Origin: Massiliimicrobium timonense
GTDB taxonomy: Bacteria > Bacillota_I > Bacilli_A > Erysipelotrichales > Coprobacillaceae
Length of the DNA: 38,316 nt
Assembly: GCF_002160865.1 (NCBI RefSeq)
Contig: NZ_NFLJ01000030.1
Span: 1-38,316, forward strand
Direction: 5' to 3'
The notes below the pieces were generated by a model. It worked only from the letters and a program-made list of their open reading frames with translations. It had not been told where the DNA came from and did not search any database. Below are positions 23,490-32,119 of the stretch, piece after piece. Position 1 is the first letter of the stretch; every line of letters starts with the position of its first letter. Made by a program: the position numbers and the translations under genes.

Positions 23490-24508
23490 TGTTAGATTTT
23501 TTAACAATCTATTTTCCTGAATTCTTTTATGTTTTATGTTCTTTTGTAAGCTTTGATACAGCTTATCGTGCAACACGTAATAAAGAAGCAAAAATAGGAA
23601 CAACTTTATTTTGGGCTCTATTAGGTGTTATCTTTATGTTAGGGAAAGTGTTACCTAATGTATTGATTGGGGCTATGCTTGTTGTTATGGGATGTTTAAC
23701 AGTAACAAATCAAGTTAAAATGGGTGAATTTGAAGAATCAACACATGAATTCCGTCAACAATCTAGTGAAAAATTAGGAAATAAAATTTTTGTTCCTGCT
23801 GTTTCTATTGGTGTTATGGCATTGATTTTATCATTGATTCAATACAATAAAGATACAGCTCAAACATTCTTTTTAAAGTTAAGTAATTTCTTTTCATTCC
23901 AATTATTTTCATTTGGTAGCAGCAGTGGTGATCCAACAGCTTTAGATGGGGCTGTTATGACAGGAATTGCTTGTTTAGTTGCATTTGTTTTAGCAATTAT
24001 TATTTGTAAACCAAAATTATCTGAAACACGTAGTGATACATCACGTTTATTAATGCAAGTTGGAGCATCATGTCTATTACCACAATTATTAGGTGCTTTA
24101 GGTAGTGTCTTTAATGAAGCTGGTGTAGGAGATGTGATTTCTAGTATTATTTCTAGTGTCGTGCCTTCTGGAAACATTGTCATTGGAGTGATTGTTTATG
24201 TATTAGGTATGGTCATCTTTACAATGATTATGGGAAATGCCTTTGCTGCTTTTACAGTTATTACTATTGGAATTGGTATTCCATTTGTTATTAATCAAGG
24301 AGGAGATCCTTCAATTGTAGCTGCATTAGGTATGACGGCAGGATATTGTGGAACTTTAATGACTCCAATGGCTGCAAACTTTAATATTGTTCCTTGTGCG
24401 GTTTTGGAAACAAAAGATCAAAAATGGGCAGTTATTAAGGCACAGGCTCCAATTGCTTTAATTATGATTGTGATTCATATTGTTTTAATGCTTGTTTTAG
24501 CATTCTAG
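23489..24508 (+). CDS. DUF979 membrane protein, putative 5-oxoproline transporter subunit
   Basis: A 339-residue protein with about nine to ten helices matching DUF979. The N-terminus has [20 protein letters not shown], and the C-terminal part has [19 protein letters not shown] and [20 protein letters not shown], which resembles the repeat cores of ion-transporter-superfamily carriers. GGGAGG precedes the start, which overlaps the DUF969 stop. pcp begins ten bases after its stop. Together with DUF969 it likely forms a two-subunit carrier for the product or substrate of Pcp and GGCT. Confidence 0.85.
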   Translation: MLDFLTIYFPEFFYVLCSFVSFDTAYRATRNKEAKIGTTLFWALLGVIFMLGKVLPNVLIGAMLVVMGCLTVTNQVKMGEFEESTHEFRQQSSEKLGNKIFVPAVSIGVMALILSLIQYNKDTAQTFFLKLSNFFSFQLFSFGSSSGDPTALDGAVMTGIACLVAFVLAIIICKPKLSETRSDTSRLLMQVGASCLLPQLLGALGSVFNEAGVGDVISSIISSVVPSGNIVIGVIVYVLGMVIFTMIMGNAFAAFTVITIGIGIPFVINQGGDPSIVAALGMTAGYCGTLMTPMAANFNIVPCAVLETKDQKWAVIKAQAPIALIMIVIHIVLMLVLAF

Positions 24509-24518
24509 GAGGTTGCAA

Positions 24519-25160
24519 ATGAAAATTTTAGTTACAGGTTTTGATCCTTTTGGTGGTGATAAAATTAATCCTGCCATTGAATCAGTGAAAAAACTACCAG
24601 ATGAAATTGCTGGTGCTCAAATTATCAAATTAGAAATTCCAACGGTTTGTCATCAATCTTTAAAAGTCATTGATGAAGCGATTGCTAAAGAAAATCCGGA
24701 TGTTGTTCTATCAGTTGGACAGGCTGGAGGACGTACAGACATGACAGTCGAAAGAATTGGGATTAATATAGATGATTGTCGTATTCCAGATAATGCTGGA
24801 CAACAAATTATTGATGAACCTGTTTTTGCTGATGGACCAGCAGCTTATTTCTCTAATTTACCAATTAAAGCGATGGTTGAAAATATTCGTCAAAAACAGA
24901 TTCCTGCATCTGTATCCAATACTGCTGGAACATTTGTCTGCAACCATGTTTTATATGGTGTACGTCACATTATTGAAACGAAATATCCCGGTAAAAAAAG
25001 TGGATTCATTCATATTCCATTCTTACCAGAACAAGTGATTACAAGACCAAATACAGCAAGTATGAGTTTGGATACAATCGTTGAAGGTTTAATCGCAGCG
25101 ATTGAAGCTATTGTGACAACAGAGGATGATATTAAAGTGACAGGTGGTGCAACACATTAA
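24519..25160 (+). CDS. pcp: Pyrrolidone-carboxylate peptidase (pyroglutamyl-peptidase I)
   Basis: A 213-residue C15 cysteine peptidase that removes N-terminal pyroglutamate from peptides, releasing 5-oxoproline. The start is [13 protein letters not shown], and the catalytic triad is visible: Glu in VERIGIN (about 80), Cys in [14 protein letters not shown] (about 143) and His in [11 protein letters not shown] (about 166). Length is standard for the family. The start ATG 24519 follows AGGAGG by six bases; an upstream TTG lies in the SD. The stop overlaps the next gene by one base (TAATG). Confidence 0.96.
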   Translation: MKILVTGFDPFGGDKINPAIESVKKLPDEIAGAQIIKLEIPTVCHQSLKVIDEAIAKENPDVVLSVGQAGGRTDMTVERIGINIDDCRIPDNAGQQIIDEPVFADGPAAYFSNLPIKAMVENIRQKQIPASVSNTAGTFVCNHVLYGVRHIIETKYPGKKSGFIHIPFLPEQVITRPNTASMSLDTIVEGLIAAIEAIVTTEDDIKVTGGATH

Positions 25161-25618
25161 TGGTACGTGTTTTTGTTTATGGAACATTGAGAAAAGGAAT
25201 GTATAATCACGATATTTATTTAAGAGAACGTAGTGTTTATTGTGGTGATGGTTATATAAAAGGAAGTTTAATGACGATTGCTGGAGTCGTTTATCCTGCT
25301 TTTTTACCACAGGGGGATCATCTTGTTTTTGGTGAACTCTATGATGTGGATGAAGAAACAGCTCAATGTTTAGATGAACTGGAAAGTTATTTTGGTGAAC
25401 ACAATCAAGATAATGAGTATAATAAGATTTCTATGGATATTCTAGATCAAGATGGTCAAGTGAAAGATCAGGCATATGTTTATATTTATAATATGGATAA
25501 TCCTCGAAATGTAGAATCTTTAGGTGATGATATTGAGGAATCTGATTATGTTTTGTATATGCAAAAACAAAAATTAAGAAATCAAAGTGTCTTTGATGAT
25601 CAGGAAAATGTTCTTTAG
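25160..25618 (+). CDS. Gamma-glutamylcyclotransferase family protein
   Basis: A 152-residue GGCT/AIG2-like protein. It has the substrate loop VYGTLRKGMYNH (residues 6-17) and the GELYDVDEE segment (about 58-66) whose Glu is the expected catalytic residue. GGCT enzymes cyclise gamma-glutamyl groups to 5-oxoproline. It overlaps the pcp stop by one base, so both enzymes would make the same product, beside a putative carrier for it. The C-terminal 30 residues are not conserved-looking. Some GGCT-like proteins act on gamma-glutamylamines, so the substrate is open. A terminator follows. Confidence 0.88.
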   Translation: MVRVFVYGTLRKGMYNHDIYLRERSVYCGDGYIKGSLMTIAGVVYPAFLPQGDHLVFGELYDVDEETAQCLDELESYFGEHNQDNEYNKISMDILDQDGQVKDQAYVYIYNMDNPRNVESLGDDIEESDYVLYMQKQKLRNQSVFDDQENVL

Positions 25619-25628
25619 ATGATAAAGG

Positions 25629-25662
25629 GAGTTTTAGGCGTGATGTTTAAAACTCTTTTTTT
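25629..25662 (+). terminator. Terminator of the 5-oxoproline operon
   Basis: GAGTTTTA (25629-25636) and TAAAACTC (25648-25655) followed by T7. Confidence 0.85.
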
Positions 25663-25688
25663 GTATAAAAAAATGTCAAAAGATAATA

Positions 25689-25717
25689 TTTTCATTGATA
25701 AAAAAATGCGTTATAAT
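25689..25717 (+). promoter_or_regulatory. Promoter of the feoAB operon
   Basis: TTTTCA, 17 bases, perfect TATAAT, 22 bases before feoA. I looked for a Fur box around it and did not find a convincing one. Confidence 0.65.
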
Positions 25718-25739
25718 GGTTAGGTAATGAGGTGAGGGT

Positions 25740-25973
25740 ATGACTTTAGATCAAATGAGTCCTCAGACATTAGTACAGATTGTTGCTGTGAATGGAAAGG
25801 GACTTTTAAGAAGACGTTTATTAGAAATGGGTTTAACACCCCATACATTAGTTAAAATTAGAAAAGTAGCACCTATGGGGGATCCAATAGAAGTCTATTT
25901 AAGAAGTTATGTTTTGACTTTGAGGAAAGAGGATGCTTCTTTAATTGAAGTAAAGGTGGTAGATCATGATTAA
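25740..25973 (+). CDS. feoA: Ferrous iron transport protein A
   Basis: A 77-residue SH3-like FeoA: MTLDQMSPQTLVQIVAVNGK, then RRRLLEMGLTPHTLVKIRK (about 24-42) and GDPIEVYLRSYVLTLRKEDA. It is cytosolic and supports or regulates FeoB. The start follows GAGGTGAGGG. It overlaps feoB by 8 bases, implying coupled translation. No feoC is present. Confidence 0.93.
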   Translation: MTLDQMSPQTLVQIVAVNGKGLLRRRLLEMGLTPHTLVKIRKVAPMGDPIEVYLRSYVLTLRKEDASLIEVKVVDHD

Positions 25974-27975
25974 GAAGATTGCTTTGATTGGAAATCAAAA
26001 TTGTGGAAAAACAACTTTATTTAATGCTTTAACTGGTTCTTCACAACATGTCGGTAATTTTCCAGGTGTCACAGTAGAACAAAAAACAGGGTTTATAAAA
26101 AAACATAAAGATGAACTTGAATTGATTGATTTACCGGGTATTTATTCTTTGTCACCTTATACTTCAGAAGAAATAGTTTCTATTCGTTATTTATTAGAGG
26201 AAAAACCATGTTTAATTATTAATATTATTGATGCGACAAACATGGAAAGAAATCTTTATTTAACAACTCAATTATTAGAATTAAATATTCCAATGATTCT
26301 TGTTTTAAATATGATGGATGAAGTTATTGTAAGTGGTAACAGTATTGATATTGATGGGCTAAAAGAACGTCTTGAAATGGATGTTGTACCTATTTCAGCA
26401 AGTAAAAATGAGGGTATTGAAGATGTTATTACTGCGATTGAAAAGAACTTAGATCAATCATCACATCATATTGATATTTGTCATGGCGTTGTTCATAAGG
26501 CCATTCACTCTATATCGCATATTGTTGAACAGAGTGCTCAATCTTTGCATTTACCTTTGCGTTATTGTGTTACAAAAATCATTGAAGGTGATGAAGATAT
26601 GTTTGATAAGTTGCATATTGATCAAGGAGATCGTCATATTATTGAGCATATTCTAGAAAAAATGGAAGAAGAAGCAGGAACTGATCGTGAAGCAGCTTTG
26701 GTAGATATGCGTTATTCTTTTATTGAAGATGTTTGCCATCATACAGTTTTTATTGAAAGTGAAACCAAAGAACAGATTCGTTCAGAAAAAATCGATCGTT
26801 TATTAACACATAAATTTTTAGGTATCCCTATTTTTATTTTGATTATGTTATTTATTTTTTATTTGACATTCTCACTTATAGGTGCACCTTTGCAAGATCT
26901 TATGGATAGTCTTATAGGACAGTTTTCTAATTGGATTATTCATCTTTTGGAAGTTAATGATGTAGCCTATTGGTTGCGTTCTTTAGTTGGTGATGGTATT
27001 TTGGCAGGAGTAGGAAGTGTTTTGTCGTTTCTACCTGTAATTGTGATTTTATTTTTCTTTTTATCTATGCTGGAGGATAGTGGTTATATGGCCAGAGTAG
27101 CTTTCGTTATGGATAAGGCATTAAGAAAAATAGGACTCTCTGGACGCTCTTTTGTACCTATGTTGATTGGTTTTGGATGCAGTGTTCCGGCCATTATGGC
27201 AACACGTACTCTATCCAGTGATCGTGATCGTAAGATGACCATTATTTTAACACCTTTTATGTCATGTAGTGCCAAACTTCCTATTTATGGAATGATTATT
27301 GCTGCTTTCTTTCCACATAAAGCAGCTATTGTCATGTTGACAATTTATTGTATTGGTATACTGCTAGCGATTATTTCAGCAATACTTTTAAAAAATACCG
27401 TTTTTATAGGAGAGCCTGTTCCATTTGTTTTAGAACTCCCAGCTTATCGTATTCCAACTCTAAAAAATGTTTATTTAAATGTTTTGGATAAAGCTAAGGA
27501 TTTTATTCATAAAGCATTTACAATTATTTTTATGGCTTCTATTGTTATCTGGTTTTTACAAAGTTTTAGCTTTACATTTGATTTTGTTTCTGATAGTTCA
27601 CAAAGTATTCTGGCTGCCATTGGTTCATTTGTATCACCGATCTTTGCACCACTGGGATTCAATGACTGGCGTGCTTCTACAGCGTTAATGACAGGAATTA
27701 CAGCAAAGGAATCTGTTGTTTCAACATTGACCGTTTTAACACAATCTTCTTCAACGGCTGCTTTTAATCAAGCTCTTGCTGGTATATTTACACCTTTATC
27801 AGCATTTGCTTTCTTAGTTTTTACTGTCTTATATATGCCTTGCGTTGCTGCCTTTGCAGCAACCAGACGTGAACTTCATTCCTGGATACAAGCTATTTTA
27901 ACAGTTTTATTTCAGACGGGTATGGCATATCTTGTTGCATTCTTAATTTATCAGATAGGACACTTATTCATATAG
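25966..27975 (+). CDS. feoB: Ferrous iron transporter FeoB
   Basis: A 669-residue FeoB, the GTP-dependent Fe(II) importer. The N-terminal G domain has G1 GNQNCGKTT (about 9-17), G3 DLPGIY (about 53-58), and G4 NMMD (about 118-121); a helical GDI region follows to about 270. The membrane part contains two Gate domains, with the conserved GFGCSVPAIMATRTL (about 404) and FMSCSAKLPIYGM (about 433) segments, and the ITAKESVVSTL motif near residue 585. Length is normal for Bacillota. The downstream LUD gene starts 11 bases after the stop. Confidence 0.96.
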   Translation: MIKKIALIGNQNCGKTTLFNALTGSSQHVGNFPGVTVEQKTGFIKKHKDELELIDLPGIYSLSPYTSEEIVSIRYLLEEKPCLIINIIDATNMERNLYLTTQLLELNIPMILVLNMMDEVIVSGNSIDIDGLKERLEMDVVPISASKNEGIEDVITAIEKNLDQSSHHIDICHGVVHKAIHSISHIVEQSAQSLHLPLRYCVTKIIEGDEDMFDKLHIDQGDRHIIEHILEKMEEEAGTDREAALVDMRYSFIEDVCHHTVFIESETKEQIRSEKIDRLLTHKFLGIPIFILIMLFIFYLTFSLIGAPLQDLMDSLIGQFSNWIIHLLEVNDVAYWLRSLVGDGILAGVGSVLSFLPVIVILFFFLSMLEDSGYMARVAFVMDKALRKIGLSGRSFVPMLIGFGCSVPAIMATRTLSSDRDRKMTIILTPFMSCSAKLPIYGMIIAAFFPHKAAIVMLTIYCIGILLAIISAILLKNTVFIGEPVPFVLELPAYRIPTLKNVYLNVLDKAKDFIHKAFTIIFMASIVIWFLQSFSFTFDFVSDSSQSILAAIGSFVSPIFAPLGFNDWRASTALMTGITAKESVVSTLTVLTQSSSTAAFNQALAGIFTPLSAFAFLVFTVLYMPCVAAFAATRRELHSWIQAILTVLFQTGMAYLVAFLIYQIGHLFI

Positions 27976-27986
27976 GAGGATAAAAG

Positions 27987-28628
27987 ATGGATGAAAATTA
28001 TAAAACATTATTACACATAAAAGAAAATCAGCTTATCAAAGCTTTTGAAAGAAATAATATGAGTTGTATGATTGTTAAAGACGAGGAAGAACTTCATCAT
28101 TATTTAAAAAATATTTTGACAGATCAAAAGAAAGTTGCTGTTGGTGGGAGTGTGACACTTACTCGATTGGGTGTGATAGATTTGATTAAGAAAAGTGATG
28201 TTCATTTCATTGATCGTTATGAAGAAGGGCTATCTCAAGAACAAGTTGTAGAAAGATTACGTGAAGGTCTATTATCTGATATCTTTATAACAAGTACCAA
28301 TGCTTTGACTATGGATGGGTGCTTATATAATGTTGATGGACGAGGAAATCGTGTATCAGCAATGATTTTTGGACCTAAAGATGTTTATGTTATTGCGGGA
28401 TTAAATAAGATTTTCATCAATGAACAGGAAGCAATCAATCATATTCGTGAATATAGTGCACCAGCCAATGCTTTACGTCTGCATAAAAAAACACCATGTA
28501 CACGTGTAGGAAAATGCCAAGATTGTTTGAATGAAGATCGTATTTGTTCAAGTTATGTCAAATTAGGTTATCAAGGACAAAAAAATCGCATACACGTCAT
28601 TATTATTGAAGAAAATATTGGATATTAG
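27987..28628 (+). CDS. LUD domain (DUF162/LutC-like) protein
   Basis: A 213-residue protein of the lactate-utilisation-related LUD family. Seen: VAVGGSVTLTRLGVIDLI (about 51-68), SDIFITSTNALTMDGCLYNVDGRGNR (about 94) and GPKDVYVIAGLNKI. The C-terminal Cys cluster CTRVGKCQDC...RICSS (about 171-190) suggests metal or Fe-S binding. Stand-alone LUD proteins of this type are widespread in anaerobes and have no firm function. LutA and LutB, needed for lactate oxidation, are absent. AGGAGG precedes the start, and it follows feoB by 11 bases, hinting at an iron- or redox-linked role. Confidence 0.87.
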   Translation: MDENYKTLLHIKENQLIKAFERNNMSCMIVKDEEELHHYLKNILTDQKKVAVGGSVTLTRLGVIDLIKKSDVHFIDRYEEGLSQEQVVERLREGLLSDIFITSTNALTMDGCLYNVDGRGNRVSAMIFGPKDVYVIAGLNKIFINEQEAINHIREYSAPANALRLHKKTPCTRVGKCQDCLNEDRICSSYVKLGYQGQKNRIHVIIIEENIGY

Positions 28629-28637
28629 GTGGAAACT

Positions 28638-30086
28638 ATGAAAAAAACAGGAATACTTTTTCCTATTTCGGCTTTACCAAGCCAATATGGAGTAGGAGAT
28701 TTTGGTAAAAGTGCATATCAATTTGTTGATAAGATTGCTCAAGCACATATTCATATATGGCAAATTCTGCCATTGAATCCTTTAGGATATGGGAATTCTC
28801 CTTATCAGCCATTATCAAGCCATGCTGGTGATGAAATCTATTTGGATATTGAAACATTGATTGAAGCAGGTTTATTGAAACAGAATGAAGTCAAAGAGGA
28901 AGTCAATCAGACTTTATATGTTGATTATACGAGTATCAGAAAACAAAAAGAGAAATATTATCAATTGGCTTTTTCACGTTTCCATGCTGATGACAATTAT
29001 CATGATTTTGTAGAAAAAAATCATTCTTGGTTATATCCTTACGCTATTTTTCGTGTTTTTAAAACGCATCATCAAGAAAAATCATGGATTGAATGGGAAG
29101 AAGAATATAAAAATTATCATCATGATTATACGTTTTCATTATTACCTTTTACTAAGGAAATAGATTACCAGATGTTTTTACAGTATTTCTTTTTCCAGCA
29201 ATGGCAACAATTAAGAGATTATGCTCATCAAAATAACATTGAAATTATTGGGGATATGCCTATATATGTTGGCTTAGATTCTGCTGATGTCTGGCAAAAT
29301 CGTGAAAGCTTCTTATTAGAAGAAGATGGAACACCTTCATTTGTAGCAGGAGTACCTCCAGATTATTTTAGTAAATTTGGACAAAGATGGGGAAATCCTC
29401 TTTATGACTGGGAATATTTGAAAAAACATCATTATGCCTTTTGGGTGGATCGTATGAAGGCTTCGCAACAGATGTATGATCGTGTCAGAATTGATCATTT
29501 TAGAGGGTTTGATACTTATTGGAAAATACCAGCCAGTGAACCAACAGCTGTCATTGGAAAGTGGATTGAAGGACCTGCATATGATTTGTTTGATGCCTTA
29601 TATGCTCAAGTGGACCATTTATCTATTTTAGCTGAAGATTTAGGTGATTTAAGACCAGAAGTTTATGAGTTGAGAGATCATTATCATCTTAAAGGAATGT
29701 ATGTTTTTCAGTTTCATTATGCTTCAGATTTTGATTTTTCAAAAGTTGTTGTATATAGTGGCACACATGACAACGATACTTTAAATGGGTGGTTAAAGAC
29801 CATAAAAAAAGAAGAATATAAAACATTGGAACAACAATTAAAAAAATATTCAGAAAAACATTTGTATCAGAAAATATTGCATTATTGTTTGGATTTGGAA
29901 GCTGAAGAAGTCATTATTCCAGTTTGGGATATTATGGGAAAACAGAGTGATTGTCGCTTTAATGTACCTGGTCAAATTGGTTCGCCTAACTGGGAATATC
30001 ATTTGATAGATTTTCAAGAATTTGATGTCTACCTTGAACAATTCTCGCATATGATAGTAGAGAGTCAAAGGGGAGATTATGCATGA
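28638..30086 (+). CDS. malQ: 4-alpha-glucanotransferase (amylomaltase)
   Basis: A 482-residue GH77 enzyme that transfers alpha-1,4-glucan segments between maltodextrins, releasing glucose. The N-terminus shows FPISALPSQYGVGDFG and LPLNPLGYGNSPYQP. Catalytic motifs are VRIDHFRGFD (nucleophile Asp, about 287), ILAEDLGDL (acid/base Glu, about 336) and SGTHDNDTLNGW (third carboxylate, about 377). The ATG 28638 follows AGGTGG; a GTG at 28629 lies in the SD. It overlaps the patatin gene by four bases. No glycogen phosphorylase or maltodextrin transporter is adjacent. Confidence 0.95.
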   Translation: MKKTGILFPISALPSQYGVGDFGKSAYQFVDKIAQAHIHIWQILPLNPLGYGNSPYQPLSSHAGDEIYLDIETLIEAGLLKQNEVKEEVNQTLYVDYTSIRKQKEKYYQLAFSRFHADDNYHDFVEKNHSWLYPYAIFRVFKTHHQEKSWIEWEEEYKNYHHDYTFSLLPFTKEIDYQMFLQYFFFQQWQQLRDYAHQNNIEIIGDMPIYVGLDSADVWQNRESFLLEEDGTPSFVAGVPPDYFSKFGQRWGNPLYDWEYLKKHHYAFWVDRMKASQQMYDRVRIDHFRGFDTYWKIPASEPTAVIGKWIEGPAYDLFDALYAQVDHLSILAEDLGDLRPEVYELRDHYHLKGMYVFQFHYASDFDFSKVVVYSGTHDNDTLNGWLKTIKKEEYKTLEQQLKKYSEKHLYQKILHYCLDLEAEEVIIPVWDIMGKQSDCRFNVPGQIGSPNWEYHLIDFQEFDVYLEQFSHMIVESQRGDYA

Positions 30087-31345
30087 AAAAAGCGATTGTT
30101 CTTGCTGGAGGAGGAGCCAAAGGAGCCTATCAAGCAGGATTTATGAAAGCCATTGATGAATCAAAATGGGATTATCAGATTGTGACGGGAACATCTATTG
30201 GAGCTTTGAATGCTTGTTTATTAGCTCAAAAGGATATAGATGTTCTTTTGCATTTATGGGAAACTGTCGATGAAAAAGATATTTTTTCCAATGAATTGCC
30301 AACAATAGGTGGTGATTTAGAAACAATGTTGGATCAATCTCATCTTGCTATTTCATTTTTTAAAACTTATGTGAAAGAAAAAGGAGCAGATATTACACCT
30401 TTAAAATACTTGATCAGACGATTGTTAAAGGAAGATGTGCTGCTTCAATCATCCATTGATTTTGGTTTATGTACTGTCCGCTATCCATCACTCAAGCCAC
30501 TCTATATCACAAAAGAAGAAATGCCACGTCAACATATTTATAATTATCTCTTAGCCAGTGCTTCATGTTTTCCTTTATTTCCTATCCATCATTTTGACAA
30601 TCAGTCTTATATTGATGGTGGCTATTTTGATAATGTTCCAATAGATTTAGCACTTGCTATGGGAGCTGATGAAGTTCTGGTTATAGATTTAGCATATCCA
30701 GTGAAACATTCTCATTATCTCCATCGTCCATCTATTCACTATACCCACCCACAAATAGAACTTCATGGCTTTATGGATTTTTCTCGATCTTCACTTGATC
30801 GATTGATTCGTTTAGGTTATCTTCAAGGTCAAAAAGCGATGGAAAAATATGTTGGGAATCGTTATACGTTTTTACCTTTTCAAACGTCTTTGTTTGATAT
30901 CATATATCATGAAGTCCTTTATACAGAAAGAAAGATAAGAGAATATACAAACAGCAGCAGTCAAGATCATTTATATCAACATTTTCTGGAAACACATTTT
31001 CAAGAACCTTTAATGATACAAGATTATTTATATGTCATTCTTGACTGGATTTGTGAACTGATGGAAAGGGATGTCAGTTATGTTTATCGTTTTGATATAT
31101 TGACTGAAGATATATTGAAAGATTTTCAAGAATATTGTCAAAGTGATTTTTCAAAGGTTTTCTTAGGTGATTGGCATATTGTAGAACATTTGAATGGTCG
31201 AGGTCTGGTTGGGGTTATTCTTCATTTATTACTTTATCCAGAACATGATAAAATAGGTATAGAACGTCTTATGACATTATTTGATAAACAATATATGATG
31301 GCTCAATTGATAAAGTGGCTCTATATAAAAAAGCAAAGTTTATAA
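30083..31345 (+). CDS. Patatin-like phospholipase
   Basis: A 420-residue protein with an N-terminal patatin domain (about 1-215): oxyanion-hole loop GGGAKGAYQAG (9-19), nucleophile elbow GTSIG (Ser38), and YIDGGYFDNVP (catalytic Asp, about 178), so the Ser-Asp dyad is intact. There is no signal peptide, so it should act as a cytosolic lipid acyl hydrolase. The C-terminal 200 residues, with a long helical region (about 250-420), are not a domain I recognise. The start overlaps malQ by four bases (ATGA). It ends the feo operon. Confidence 0.9.
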   Translation: MKKAIVLAGGGAKGAYQAGFMKAIDESKWDYQIVTGTSIGALNACLLAQKDIDVLLHLWETVDEKDIFSNELPTIGGDLETMLDQSHLAISFFKTYVKEKGADITPLKYLIRRLLKEDVLLQSSIDFGLCTVRYPSLKPLYITKEEMPRQHIYNYLLASASCFPLFPIHHFDNQSYIDGGYFDNVPIDLALAMGADEVLVIDLAYPVKHSHYLHRPSIHYTHPQIELHGFMDFSRSSLDRLIRLGYLQGQKAMEKYVGNRYTFLPFQTSLFDIIYHEVLYTERKIREYTNSSSQDHLYQHFLETHFQEPLMIQDYLYVILDWICELMERDVSYVYRFDILTEDILKDFQEYCQSDFSKVFLGDWHIVEHLNGRGLVGVILHLLLYPEHDKIGIERLMTLFDKQYMMAQLIKWLYIKKQSL

Positions 31346-31362
31346 GCTTTGCTTTCTTTTTG
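31330..31362. terminator. Bidirectional terminator between patatin gene and coaX
   Basis: AAAGCAAAG (31330-31338) and CTTTGCTTT (31347-31355) form a 9-bp stem with T-rich and A-rich flanks, covering both stop codons, which overlap by six bases. Confidence 0.8.
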
Positions 31363-32119
31363 TTTTATCATAAATAATTTTTAATCCTTTAAAAGTCAAA
31401 TCAGCATCATAAATATCTATGAGGGCAGTTTCTTTTGCTATCATTCTTCCTAAACCACCTGTCGAAATGACTTTCATATCTTGCTGATATTCTTTTTTGA
31501 TTTGTTGAATTAAATATTCAGTTTGACCAATATATCCAAAAAAGACACCTGATTGCATACTTTTAATTGTATTTTTAGCAATTACACATTCAGGTTTTTG
31601 AATTTCTATTTCAGGCAATTTAGCAGCCTGTGAAGAAAGAGCATTGGCACATATACCAATACCTGGAGCTGTTGCTCCACCTAAGAATTCGCCTTGATGG
31701 CTGACAACATCATAAGTTGTAGCTGTCCCAAAATCAATGACCAGACAGGGACCACCATATGTATAATAAGCACCTACGGCATCAACTAAACGATCGGCAC
31801 CTAATGTAGAAGGGTTGTCAATACGGATATCAATACCTGTTTTGACACCAGGTCCAATAAAAATAGGTTCTTTAAATAAATATTTTTTGATAGAATTTGT
31901 AAATGAATAATTAATTTTAGGAACAACACTACTAATGATGATATCATCAATATCTTTAACAGTAATAGCTGAAGCATTTAAAAATGATAAAAGCATAAAA
32001 CCATATTCATCAGATGTTCTTTGAAATTTTGTTGTTAAACGATAAGTTCCTATCAAGAGATCTTCATGATAGATTCCCATTGTAATATTTGTATTTCCAA
32101 TATCAATAACAATTAACAT
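31340..32119 (-). CDS. coaX: Type III pantothenate kinase
   Basis: A 259-residue CoaX, which phosphorylates pantothenate with ATP in the first step of CoA synthesis and is not inhibited by CoA. ASKHA-fold motifs: VIDIGNTNITMG (about 3-14), GADRLVDAVGAYY (about 101), DFGTATTYDVV (about 124) and GGATAPGIG (about 141). The start is ATG 32119-32117, with GGAGG seven bases upstream; the first five residues of the longer reading fall in the SD. It overlaps the coaBC stop region by seven bases. Convergent with the patatin gene. Confidence 0.96.
   Translation of the reverse strand: MLIVIDIGNTNITMGIYHEDLLIGTYRLTTKFQRTSDEYGFMLLSFLNASAITVKDIDDIIISSVVPKINYSFTNSIKKYLFKEPIFIGPGVKTGIDIRIDNPSTLGADRLVDAVGAYYTYGGPCLVIDFGTATTYDVVSHQGEFLGGATAPGIGICANALSSQAAKLPEIEIQKPECVIAKNTIKSMQSGVFFGYIGQTEYLIQQIKKEYQQDMKVISTGGLGRMIAKETALIDIYDADLTFKGLKIIYDKTKRKQSL

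Noticed and set aside
23860-24183. Minus-strand frame of 107 residues inside DUF979
   Set aside because: Shadow of a well-supported membrane protein gene with its own SD and coupled neighbours.
25681-25740. Possible Fur box (GATAAT...TCATTGATA) at the feoA promoter
   Set aside because: The half-sites are out of register with the Fur consensus; I could not align it without gaps, so iron control of feo is not claimed from this sequence.
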